DNA of 64,000 nt from Neorhodopirellula lusitana (GTDB taxonomy: Bacteria; Planctomycetota; Planctomycetia; Pirellulales; Pirellulaceae): the NCBI RefSeq assembly GCF_900182915.1, contig NZ_FXUG01000003.1, forward strand, positions 434,001 to 498,000. Direction: 5' to 3'. The notes beneath the pieces are model-generated. The model was not told the DNA's origin. It was given only the letters and a program-made list of their open reading frames with translations, and made no database searches. Positions 37,433 to 46,105 of the stretch are shown in pieces; positions within the stretch are counted from its first letter, which is position 1; each line of letters starts with the position of its first letter. The position numbers and the translations under genes are program-made.

Positions 37433-38389
37433 ATGCATAAACTACTTTTGATCACCGCATGGGCATTGATGGCGATGCCGACTTACGCCAACGAACCAGC
37501 CATAAACACCGTCTCAGTTTCGCACACCGCGATTGAGGGCATTGGCGAGGAAACCGGCGTCATGCGTCGAGATCCTAGCGACATCATTCAAGTCGATGGC
37601 GTGTACTACGTCTGGTATTCAAAGGGAAAAATCTCGCCTGGCTACGATGCGACCGTCTGGTACGCAACTTCTGAAGATGGGCACAAGTGGACCGAAAAGG
37701 GGATCGCTCTCGCCAAAGGTGAACCGGGCAGCTGGGAAGGAGCAAGTGTCTTCACTCCAAATATTCTGGTAGCCGAAGATCGCTATTGGTTGTTCTACAC
37801 AGGCACCTCCAGAGAGTTCGGCAAAGGTTTTAATCCAGACTCAAAAATTGGGATCGCAGTCTCTGATTCACCCGATGGTCCCTGGGATCGCCTCGAGACC
37901 AACCCAGCACTAAAAAACAGCGACGATCCAGCCGACTTTGACAGCCACCTCGTCGACGATGCCTGCTTGCTTACCCGGGAAGGCAAGTACTGGTTCTACT
38001 ATAAAGGCCGCCAACTGGGCAAAGGACCTGGGCAAACACAGATGGGCTTGGCAATCGCCGACAAACCACAAGGTCCTTATGTGCGAAACGAGGGCAATCC
38101 AGTCATCCCTGGCAACCACGAGGTGCTAGTCTGGCCACAAGGCAAAGGTGTCGCCGCCATGATTGGCACCACCGGTCCTAAAGAAATCACCAACTCCGTT
38201 CTTTACGCCGAAGACGGCGTCCACTTTTCCAAAACCCACAATGTCAAAAATGGTCCGTGGGCGGGCGGCGTCTATCGCCCCGAAGCTTTCACTCAAAGTG
38301 GCAACGGCGAGCTCCCAAAATGGGGCGTTGAGATCGGGAGAGCGAAAGGCAAGTTGCCATTCATCAAGCGATTTGACGTCACAGAATAA
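37433..38389 (+). CDS. Secreted five-bladed beta-propeller glycoside hydrolase, GH43/GH117-like
   Basis: 318 residues from the ATG at 37433, with GGAA eight bases upstream and a signal peptide MHKLLLITAWALMAMPTYA; in-frame starts at 37421 and 37328 only lengthen it. Propeller features: RRDPSDIIQVDGVYYVWYSKG (Asp near residue 46 in the usual catalytic-base place of clan GH-F), TVWYATSEDGHKWTEKG, GASVFTPNILVAEDRYWLFYTG, DSHLVDDACLLTREGKYWFY, MGLAIADKPQGPYVRNEGNP, HEVLVWPQGKGVAAM and GGVYRPEAF. I recall this pattern from GH117 (3,6-anhydro-L-galactosidases of agar breakdown) and related GH43-type proteins; the exact family needs a profile search. It is the only plus-strand gene of the sulfatase region. 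An exo-acting role on red-algal galactan would fit the neighbouring sulfatases. Confidence 0.78.
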   Translation: MHKLLLITAWALMAMPTYANEPAINTVSVSHTAIEGIGEETGVMRRDPSDIIQVDGVYYVWYSKGKISPGYDATVWYATSEDGHKWTEKGIALAKGEPGSWEGASVFTPNILVAEDRYWLFYTGTSREFGKGFNPDSKIGIAVSDSPDGPWDRLETNPALKNSDDPADFDSHLVDDACLLTREGKYWFYYKGRQLGKGPGQTQMGLAIADKPQGPYVRNEGNPVIPGNHEVLVWPQGKGVAAMIGTTGPKEITNSVLYAEDGVHFSKTHNVKNGPWAGGVYRPEAFTQSGNGELPKWGVEIGRAKGKLPFIKRFDVTE

Positions 38390-38522
38390 ACACAAGGCGG
38401 AGAAGACAATGGTCTTGGCATTGCGATGGGCGATTCCCGATCCGTTGCCTCGCTCAACCACTCGCCGAAAGGAACTCGAGCAGGACTATTTTGCGGATTA
38501 CCAAACATCCATCTTTCGATTC

Positions 38523-38570
38523 TTCGAGCTGAATTGCCTTCCCTGGCAATCGACTGCAATTCAGCTTGAA
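38523..38570. terminator. Long inverted repeat between convergent genes, bidirectional terminator candidate
   Basis: AGCTGAATTGC (38527-38537) and its exact reverse complement GCAATTCAGCT (38556-38566), extended outward to 15 pairs with one G-U. The loop contains a competing hairpin, ATTGCC (38533-38538) with GGCAAT (38545-38550). Placed 134 bases after the GH43/GH117-like gene and 111 before the end of the esterase-GH95 gene. Confidence 0.6.
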
Positions 38571-38680
38571 TAACATTCGGCATTTCGGAAATTGCAACAC
38601 AGCTTTGATTCCGTACGGTTAACTTCAACCAGAGCTTTTCACCTGGTGCAGCTCGAAACGCGATCCCGTTTCCGAAGCAA

Positions 38681-41600
38681 TCAAGGCTTGCCGAATCGAT
38701 GCATCGGCCCCTGCCGAACAACCGGAACCACGGTCATGTTGGGCTTAGGCTGATTCTCTGGCCAAAACTGAACGCTGCCGCCGGCTGGCAAAACGACGTG
38801 ATAGATGCCGTCTCCAGCGGCCTGAATCGTTGCACTGGGCGAAGCATTCCACTGGGCTCGTTCGATTCGAGGATCGACTTCGACAGTTCCCCCATTCTCG
38901 GACTGCACGACTACCCATTTCGTTTCATCTTGCTCGCGGCGAGCACTGACCAAGAACGCTCCTTCGCCTCGCAGTTGATGAAACTGAACATTGGGCCAGG
39001 CTTTGGGAATCGCTGGGAAGACACGCAATCGACCACCCCAACTCTGCAATAACATTTCCTGCATCGCAGTGGCACCGTGCAGCGGCGTTTCAATGACAGG
39101 CAATCCTCCTGCTTCGGAGTAAAACGTGTTGACGTGCAAGAACGACTTCAGCCGATTGATGTAGTAGTACGCGAGGTCGCCTTCGCCTAGCAAAGCTGAA
39201 ATGCAAGCACCGCCGGTATTCGAATAGCCTGCCAAAGCACGATTAAAACTGTGCCAATGGTCCAAACTACGGCGAATCAATTCACGATCGGCTGGTTCGT
39301 CTGGAGTCAATGTTCGTAGCGGATAGATTGCCAACAAATGCGACCAATGGCGGTGACCACCGGTGAGAGCGACATTGCGTCCAATCATCCGCCCGGTCTC
39401 ATTAACATGAGTAGGAACGAGATCCTTTTGGAGCATTTTCCATTCCGCGATCAATGGTTCATCGGCTTCAGTCAAGCCCATTTCAGCGGCAAGTTCTAGC
39501 AACCGACCGCAGCCCCATCGCAACGAATCGAGATCATAAGAACAGTCTTCGGCGGCTCGATACTCGGGGCTGTAGGTTGTCGGCAGGTGCAACAATCCGT
39601 CAGCCTCTCGAACGAGAAAGTGACGGTGGTAATTCACCGCGCGTAACAAGATCGGATACAGCACACGATCACGCAGATCGGTGTCTTGCCAGTATCGGTA
39701 TTCCAGGTCCACGTTGTGCATTGCCCAAAGCAAATTGCCACATTCTCGACTGATGTTGCGATCTGCTTTCGGTAACCCCGTTCCAGGAACACCAATCAGT
39801 CCCAATAGGTCCCAACCCGATGAAGTGCGTCCAATGCCATACGAATCATCGCGATACTCTTCCCCAACATTAAGAGCTAGATTGTCCCGATTGATGTCTA
39901 GCCGGTGACTCAGTGCCGATCCGTTGCCTCGACGATTGGCAGTAGCAAATCCACTGTGAGAAACCTGGGCATTCAGATTCCACCAAATCGCGTTCCAGGC
40001 CGTTGGCTGCAACCAGGGCCCTTGGTTATCAAGGATCCACCCCTTATCGCGAGTTGCCGAGCCAAGCTTGTATTGCTGCACCCAGTAAAAAGAGTCCCAA
40101 AACGGATCGCCTGTCGAGACCATGCTGGCTGGATAGTAGCGATGCCACCAATCTCGGTGGGCGGCAGTCCATTCCACCTGATCTGCTTGAGCGGCGGAGC
40201 GAACGGCCTGGACAGCAAGATCAACCGCCTCATCCCCAGGAAAACTATGCTGGACACTCAACCACAACCGCTGAGTCCCGGCGACCGTGATTTGCTTCCA
40301 CGCCACCGCGGTCTGTCCACCCGCCACTAGATTGTGCACTGCGGTTTGAACACCATCGGACAGTCGAGAAACCTCAGGTTTCGGATTTGCCGGATGACGA
40401 GGATTCTTTCCTCGTTGTGCCCGAGGGTTGGTTGCCATCTCGGGGACGTAGACAAAAGTCGCTTTCTGTAGTTCTTCAGTCGCCTTGCATTCGAATCGCA
40501 TGACGGGTTCTTGAGCATGCACCAGTGCTGCCCACTCCGCTTTGCCGCCTGCGGATTTCACGCTGCCCTTGGCTTCGGCATCCCACAAAGACAACCGCGA
40601 TTTTCCTCCTGTCAACTCTTCCGGAAACCTCAACTCGAGGTGCCCAATGAACAACCGCCCCCGATTCAGTACACCGACATTCTTCTCCGCCGGGTCGTCC
40701 TGATCGAGCGGACGATGATCGTGGGCAGCCGAGCATCCAACATCCCACTGCAACGTTCGCGGATTGATTTGACGCATCATCGTCCCTTGCTCGCCGTTCC
40801 CCAAGAAAGGCGATTCTTTCCAGGTCTGGGGAAGCGAGTTCCATACCAGATCCATCTCAGCGAGCATCTCGCCCCAGTTCACCCCATCAACAACGGGGAC
40901 ACTCATTTTTTTTTTGATAACACCCACCGCGTCCGAATTCGGCTTGGCCTCGGCCGCTTCGGAAGCAAAAGGCCAGTCATCCGTTCGAAACGAAGATGAT
41001 GGCAACCCTTCACGATTCATCAGATTAGGTTGATCCGCATTGCCCCACGCAAACCGTACTGCCACAGGATTCGGAACTTGGTCGCTATGAACCACGATGG
41101 TATCACCGTCGATGACAGCCTTGGCGGGCACAAACTTCCGGTCCTCACCCGCAATCGTAAAGTGAGACAAAGCCTCTCCATCGCGGCTGGCCAACCCACC
41201 GCCTACGTGCTCGAAACGAAGGCGAATACGGTCGGATACCACTTCGTGTTTCGTGTAAACAGGCCCCGAAAACACGAGATCCTTTTGGCCATAGTCTCGG
41301 GCCAACGCGATCATTGCCAAACGTTCGCCGACAGGCTGCTTGGCTTTCGGATGAATATTGTCTTCCTGACCAATGTCCATCGTTACCGCCATACCAGTAT
41401 TGGGAACCGACAGCGTTTCTAACTGGGCCTCACGAAGCAACGCTACTGGATAGGGTTCTCGTAGATATTTAAACGGAGCGATTTGCACGTAGTAGAACGG
41501 GAACTCGCCTTGCCCCCACTCCTCTCGCCAACTTCGAATCAGCGTGGGGAACAACTTCCGGTACTGTTCAGGCTGCTTCACATTCGACTCACCTTGGTAC

Positions 41601-42508
41601 CAAATCGCACCACGAATGGCGAACGGGATCAACGGATGAATCATTTCGTTGTACAGGACTGACGGCATCCCAAACTTAATCCCCTTGGGAATGTTCCTGC
41701 CTCGAGCATGAACCGCACCAAACTCACCAATGAGTTTTGGAAACGCGGCAACGACTTCATTGAACTCAGGAAATTCCTTGGCAAGAACATCACTGTTCAC
41801 CCAAGCTTCCGCCGGTGAGCCACCCCAGTTCGTCGAGACCAAACCAATCGGAATGCCCAATTCCTGATGCAAACGATTAGCAAAGAAATAGGCCACTGCG
41901 CTGTAACTCAGCACCGACTGAGGAGTGCACACTGACCAATGCGTTTGAACATCGGACTGCGGTTCCAATGCCAAAACTTGTGGGACGTCACAATACCGAA
42001 TCATTGGCTGATCGGCCTTGGCAACGGCATCCCCGAAAAAGTCGACTCCGAATCCTCGCATCTTCCACTGCATATTGGATTGGCCTGAACAAATCCAAAC
42101 CTCCCCAATCAAGACATCCTTCAGCGTGATTGTTTGACCCTCTGATTCAACCACGACCTCAAACGGGCCACCGGCCGCCGGCGTCACCAGATCGGTTCGC
42201 CAATCCCCACTCTGGTCGGCGATCGTCGTTGCAGTGTCCTTGCTCCAAGACCCTGATACTTTCACGGTCGAGCCCGGCGCTGCCGTTCCCCAAACCGGAG
42301 CGTCAGTCTTCTGCTGAAGAACCATTCCATTGCCAAACATACCGGCGAGCCGAAACTCAACCTTCTTTTTAGCCGCTTCGCTGTCGCCACCTCGCTCAAG
42401 GCTCAGTTGGCTTTGCGGAACTGGTTCCGCCACTCCTGGCTGCTGCGCATGCGTCAGAGGAGTGAGACAAGTCGAGATCAGTAAGATCAAAAACAGGGTG
42501 CGAATCAT
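38681..42508 (-). CDS. Sialate-O-acetylesterase (SASA) fused to GH95-like alpha-L-fucosidase
   Basis: 1275 residues with signal peptide MIRTLFLILLISTCLTPLTH. Module 1 (about 50-510): SASA esterase with GQSNMQ (Ser144) and WYQGESN, ending FRTDDWP exactly where the neighbouring stand-alone SASA ends FRSDDFQP. Module 2 (about 535-1275): GH95-like, with ESPFLGNGEQGTMM, an N-x-N pair in WWNLNAQ, the SPE motif (TTYSPEY, general-acid position in GH95), a GGHRHWSHL-type helix and WGGRLRVFPAIPKAWPNV plus GEGAFLVSA. The linker contains KKK coded by a run of ten A; losing one A would stop SASA and restart GH95 at Met535. Module 2 has no signal peptide of its own, so the fusion would export it. Expected role: de-acetylation and alpha-L-fucose (or alpha-L-galactose) release from sulfated glycan. 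Confidence 0.88.
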   Translation of the reverse strand: MIRTLFLILLISTCLTPLTHAQQPGVAEPVPQSQLSLERGGDSEAAKKKVEFRLAGMFGNGMVLQQKTDAPVWGTAAPGSTVKVSGSWSKDTATTIADQSGDWRTDLVTPAAGGPFEVVVESEGQTITLKDVLIGEVWICSGQSNMQWKMRGFGVDFFGDAVAKADQPMIRYCDVPQVLALEPQSDVQTHWSVCTPQSVLSYSAVAYFFANRLHQELGIPIGLVSTNWGGSPAEAWVNSDVLAKEFPEFNEVVAAFPKLIGEFGAVHARGRNIPKGIKFGMPSVLYNEMIHPLIPFAIRGAIWYQGESNVKQPEQYRKLFPTLIRSWREEWGQGEFPFYYVQIAPFKYLREPYPVALLREAQLETLSVPNTGMAVTMDIGQEDNIHPKAKQPVGERLAMIALARDYGQKDLVFSGPVYTKHEVVSDRIRLRFEHVGGGLASRDGEALSHFTIAGEDRKFVPAKAVIDGDTIVVHSDQVPNPVAVRFAWGNADQPNLMNREGLPSSSFRTDDWPFASEAAEAKPNSDAVGVIKKKMSVPVVDGVNWGEMLAEMDLVWNSLPQTWKESPFLGNGEQGTMMRQINPRTLQWDVGCSAAHDHRPLDQDDPAEKNVGVLNRGRLFIGHLELRFPEELTGGKSRLSLWDAEAKGSVKSAGGKAEWAALVHAQEPVMRFECKATEELQKATFVYVPEMATNPRAQRGKNPRHPANPKPEVSRLSDGVQTAVHNLVAGGQTAVAWKQITVAGTQRLWLSVQHSFPGDEAVDLAVQAVRSAAQADQVEWTAAHRDWWHRYYPASMVSTGDPFWDSFYWVQQYKLGSATRDKGWILDNQGPWLQPTAWNAIWWNLNAQVSHSGFATANRRGNGSALSHRLDINRDNLALNVGEEYRDDSYGIGRTSSGWDLLGLIGVPGTGLPKADRNISRECGNLLWAMHNVDLEYRYWQDTDLRDRVLYPILLRAVNYHRHFLVREADGLLHLPTTYSPEYRAAEDCSYDLDSLRWGCGRLLELAAEMGLTEADEPLIAEWKMLQKDLVPTHVNETGRMIGRNVALTGGHRHWSHLLAIYPLRTLTPDEPADRELIRRSLDHWHSFNRALAGYSNTGGACISALLGEGDLAYYYINRLKSFLHVNTFYSEAGGLPVIETPLHGATAMQEMLLQSWGGRLRVFPAIPKAWPNVQFHQLRGEGAFLVSARREQDETKWVVVQSENGGTVEVDPRIERAQWNASPSATIQAAGDGIYHVVLPAGGSVQFWPENQPKPNMTVVPVVRQGPMHRFGKP
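40906..40915 (-). repeat. A10 homopolymer at the esterase/GH95 junction
   Basis: Ten T on the plus strand, ten A in the mRNA sense, reading ATC AAA AAA AAA ATG. With nine A the frame reads ATC AAA AAA AAA TGA, giving an ATGA stop-start overlap; with eleven it reaches TGA seven codons after the third Lys codon. Confidence 0.9.
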
Positions 42509-42793
42509 TCAAATATGCTGGGCTTCAAGGCAGTGACAGAGTGCATCAGACTGAACTCCTAATCATATCCAGTGGGCCCACCAGTTCGAATCACTTCATC
42601 AGAAATTGCGTACCAACCTGAGGTTAAAGGCGGGTCATGCGCCGCTCGAATCCGCTAAAGAACACACCCCGCTGTAGAATTCCGCATGCATTTCAGTGGT
42701 GGTGGCGAACCCGACTTTAGAAGAAAGAGGTTCTACCGACACAACGAATATGGAATTGTCTTCGCACCAACAGATTTCAATACCAGCCTTCAA

Positions 42794-44281
42794 CTAGTTC
42801 AAAACCGGTGGATCCCAGTTCGGAATGCCGCCTTCGCTCTGTTGCTTATTAAACTGATCGTGGAACGGCTTGGACGTGTCCAACGTCGCATCTTCATTCA
42901 CCATCAATGGCCGAACCTCATTCCACCACCCATCGAAAGCCTTTCGCATTCCCGATCCTACTTCTGGATGCTGACTGATCACGTCTGTTGTTTCACCGGG
43001 ATCCTTTGCAATATCGAAAAGCTCGTCACCAACTAATCGCCATTTTTCATTGCGAACTGCGAACCCGATGTACTTGGCTTGATCCGGGTCAGTATTCCCT
43101 TCACCCCAACGACCTGGAGCTCCCTTCTTATTCCAGCGTCCCACATGAAAAAACAGATTGCGGTCAGGCCAGTTCGAGCGAGGGTTTTCAATCAAAGGCA
43201 ACAGACTGCGACCATCCAAATCGATATCCGCTGGAATACCCGCACCAGCAATACCCGCTAGCGTGGGGAACATGTCGAAGTGCCGAGTGAGCACATCCAC
43301 GTCGACTCCTGGTTGGGTCTTGCCTGGCAAACGCATGAATAACGGCACATGCGAACCGCCTTCATGCGGCGAACCTTTCTTCCCGTTCGTATTAGGGGCA
43401 TAGTCGCCCGCTGCCGAACCATTATCGGTCATGAAGATCAAAAGTGTGTTGTCGCTTAGTTTCCAGTCATCTAATTTCTGCATCAACACGCCCATATTCT
43501 CGTCAATGTTTGTGATCATTCCGTAGAACGCGGCAGTGTTACTTCCCTTCTTCCCTTTTCCCTCAGCATGTTCTTGATACATATCCGAATAACGCTTATC
43601 GACATGGTAGGGACCATGCGGTGCATTGGTCGTGACGTATGCGAAGAACGGTTGCTCGGCCTCCTTTTTGGCCTGGATCCAGCCTAAGGCCTGTTGGAAG
43701 AACACGTCGGTGCAGTAACCTTCAGTCTGTACGAAGTGATTGTTGTGCTTGATGATCGGATTGAAATAGCTGGTCCCCGGCGCATCACTTTGCGTGCCGG
43801 CAAAGTTTTGACCAATACCACCCGCACCGTGAATAAAGGTTTCGTCGAAACCGCGATTGTGCGGTTGATACGCGTCCTCATCTCCCAAATGCCACTTGCC
43901 AAAAATTCCGGTCGTGTAGCCAGCAGCCTTCAGTACTTGCGCGATCGTCGTCGTGTCGAGTGTCATCCGATCACGTTCCAAAATGGTATGCGTCACACCA
44001 TTCTTGAAAGGTGCGCGGCCTGACATCATTGCCGCACGCGTTGGCGCGCAGGTTGGACTGGCATGAAAATCAGTAAACCGAGTGCTCTGTTCATAAAGAC
44101 GATCCAGATTAGGTGTCTTCAAGTACGGGTGCCCATGACAACCCATATCATAATACCCCTGGTCATCTGTCATCACCAAAACGATGTTAGGTCGAGAACC
44201 CTCGAGCGATTCTGCTCCAGTGACAGTGGGCAGCAAACTCGCCACCAAAAACAGAAAGATCATTTTGAATTCACCAGGCAT
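42794..44281 (-). CDS. Secreted sulfatase (type I)
   Basis: 495 residues from the ATG at 44279-44281 (signal peptide MPGEFKMIFLFLVASLLPTV, cut near TGA); a longer start at 44335 adds 18 residues. Metal site PNIVLVMTDDQGYYDMG, formylglycine motif CAPTR with Cys78, then [67 protein letters not shown] and FMTDNGSAAGD. The AYQPHNRGF-GAGGIGQ pattern makes it a relative of the two [10 protein letters not shown] sulfatases, but it lacks their extra C-terminal domain and ends soon after the FDGWWNEVRP segment. It is followed by 285 bases with no strong terminator before the esterase-GH95 gene and may or may not be cotranscribed with it. Confidence 0.92.
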   Translation of the reverse strand: MPGEFKMIFLFLVASLLPTVTGAESLEGSRPNIVLVMTDDQGYYDMGCHGHPYLKTPNLDRLYEQSTRFTDFHASPTCAPTRAAMMSGRAPFKNGVTHTILERDRMTLDTTTIAQVLKAAGYTTGIFGKWHLGDEDAYQPHNRGFDETFIHGAGGIGQNFAGTQSDAPGTSYFNPIIKHNNHFVQTEGYCTDVFFQQALGWIQAKKEAEQPFFAYVTTNAPHGPYHVDKRYSDMYQEHAEGKGKKGSNTAAFYGMITNIDENMGVLMQKLDDWKLSDNTLLIFMTDNGSAAGDYAPNTNGKKGSPHEGGSHVPLFMRLPGKTQPGVDVDVLTRHFDMFPTLAGIAGAGIPADIDLDGRSLLPLIENPRSNWPDRNLFFHVGRWNKKGAPGRWGEGNTDPDQAKYIGFAVRNEKWRLVGDELFDIAKDPGETTDVISQHPEVGSGMRKAFDGWWNEVRPLMVNEDATLDTSKPFHDQFNKQQSEGGIPNWDPPVLN

Positions 44282-44500
44282 GGGGCTACTCAATTGAGAT
44301 AGTGTTAGATTGAAGTTTGAACATTTCGGCTTCATACCACGGCCCTCGCGGAATCCGACAGGAAAGCCTCTTTCGAAAACAGTCTGCCAGCCAGCAATAT
44401 CGCGTGCCGCTCATCAACAGTGGAGTTAGTAATGGTTAGGCCGTCGAGCGATGTTCGGAAGACTCGTGACGACCAAGCGATTGAGTTGGATTCTACCGTC

Positions 44501-45727
44501 CTAGTCCAAGCTTGTGCTCGAATCCGAAGTCACGGACTGGTAGTCTGAACTGGCGATCAAGTCGCCACTGATAACATTGATGAACCAGGCAGTGGCATTG
44601 GGAGGCAAGTCAGCCGACACCGTCGCGGTCAGCCCATCGGTCTGCAGCGTCGCCGGCGTCTCAACCCACTTCCGCAACCCGGTCACTCCCACGTCTGCGG
44701 TCCAAACCAAATCTCCGTTTTCGATTGGCTTCGTGCTGCTAAATCTCACCTTCGCCCGCCCATCGTTGACCAAAGCAGTGGTTTGGGTACACCAGGGGCG
44801 TCCCGTCTCAATCACACTGTTGGCAAACGCATACGACTCGGGGCGTCTCCAAGGCGGTCCATGGCCGTGCCGCATGTTCGGAACCAAAGACACCATTCGG
44901 TCACCCGCAGCAGCCTGGTAGGAAGCGGCGAAATGATTCATGGGAAAATGCTTATCTTGCGGCCATGAAAACCAGAGCATGGGCATCGTGGCCTTATCCA
45001 ATCGCAGCATCGGATCCCATACATTCTGGTACACGTCATTGTTTCCCAAAGCCCTTCCGTATTGGTTTGCCGCGGTTGCCAAATCGCCGCAACCGTAGGT
45101 CGGAATTGCAAACGCAAAACGGTCGTCAATTCCCACCACGGTGCTGGTGATCACACCGCCCCAAGAAATCCCCATCAAGCCAACCTTACTCGCATCCACC
45201 TCCGGTAACGACCGCATGAGCGAGTTTGCCAGAATGGTATCGGCCACGGCATGGTACATCCATTGATCCGTTAACGGTTCCGACGAATCATGATAGATAC
45301 CGTCTCGCTCTGGCCCCGGCCAAGCGTGCGATTGGCGGGTCGTGCGATGCCCCTCAACCGACATACTGATTGCGGCATAACCCCGGTCGGTCCAATTCTT
45401 GACCCACTCAGGAAACGCCTTGCCGCCACCACCATGCACCAGCACGATGGCAGGCACTTTGCCCTGTCGTTCCTTGGGCAAACCTAAAATGGCAAAGACC
45501 TTTGTCGGCTTCCCCTTCCAATCCAGCCCGTCGTAGTAAATCGCACGTACGTCGGACGAGGGATCCGCCTCAAGATCAAAGTCCTTCGCTTCCTGGAACG
45601 CTGGAGCGTTCGTCAGATCCCCAAGTGCTTCGACCTTTCCAAGCCGTGCAGAAAAGGACTGCGAGAAAACCAAGTTCGCTGGAGCAAGTGAAAACACGAT
45701 CACCAGAATCGTCTTGAATCGAATCAT
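44501..45727 (-). CDS. Secreted alpha/beta-hydrolase, acetyl-esterase-like, with C-terminal accessory module
   Basis: 408 residues. Signal peptide MIRFKTILVIVFSLAPANLV, cut near FSQ. Alpha/beta-hydrolase core: oxyanion loop VPAIVLVHGGGGKAFPEW (about 91-108), nucleophile elbow GISWGG with Ser188, Asp in WFSWPQDKHF and His in MRHGHG near 300. This resembles dienelactone hydrolase and acetylxylan-esterase proteins of polysaccharide loci. The last about 90 residues form a separate beta module (LVWTADVGVTGLRKWVETPA, TVSADLPPNATAWFINVISG) whose second half resembles a segment of the EF-hand sulfatase at 53589. Likely removes acetyl or other esters from the same glycan attacked by the sulfatases. 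The ATG overlaps the stop of a possible 132-codon reading frame (ATGA). Confidence 0.82.
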   Translation of the reverse strand: MIRFKTILVIVFSLAPANLVFSQSFSARLGKVEALGDLTNAPAFQEAKDFDLEADPSSDVRAIYYDGLDWKGKPTKVFAILGLPKERQGKVPAIVLVHGGGGKAFPEWVKNWTDRGYAAISMSVEGHRTTRQSHAWPGPERDGIYHDSSEPLTDQWMYHAVADTILANSLMRSLPEVDASKVGLMGISWGGVITSTVVGIDDRFAFAIPTYGCGDLATAANQYGRALGNNDVYQNVWDPMLRLDKATMPMLWFSWPQDKHFPMNHFAASYQAAAGDRMVSLVPNMRHGHGPPWRRPESYAFANSVIETGRPWCTQTTALVNDGRAKVRFSSTKPIENGDLVWTADVGVTGLRKWVETPATLQTDGLTATVSADLPPNATAWFINVISGDLIASSDYQSVTSDSSTSLD

Positions 45728-46105
45728 CGAATGGATACCAAAATCGCAAATGGAATGGTTCTTGAAATCGACCTAGCAAGCAACAATGCAAGAGGAAACA
45801 CCGCGAGCAATACAAGCACTCCGTGATGACTGCAGCTCGCTCGCCAGGATACCAACCGCACATCATTGGTTAGCGACCGGCGAAACCAAGACGATAATGC
45901 GGCAATGGAGTAATAATATGCGACAATACTCCGCCCCATGCCCCCGTCACGCGGTGGACATTGAACGTCCGTGCAAACGTCTAAAAGGGTCATGGCTGAC
46001 ACCCCAAAAACGCCAGCCAGAACACTCGATTGTTCGACATCATAAAGCACAATGCCCCATGCTTCGCGAGTGGTCGCTGCAAGATGATGGTGCCACTCTC
46101 GGGAA
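45728..46105. other. Gap between SASA and esterase genes, filled by a doubtful 132-codon frame
   Basis: On the minus strand an open frame from 46122 to 45724 starts inside the end of the SASA gene and ends with a TGA that overlaps the esterase ATG. Its product has no recognised family; the C-terminal part is hydrophobic (VLVLLAVFPLALLLA). I do not call it a gene. Otherwise the gap should hold the esterase promoter. Confidence 0.4.
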
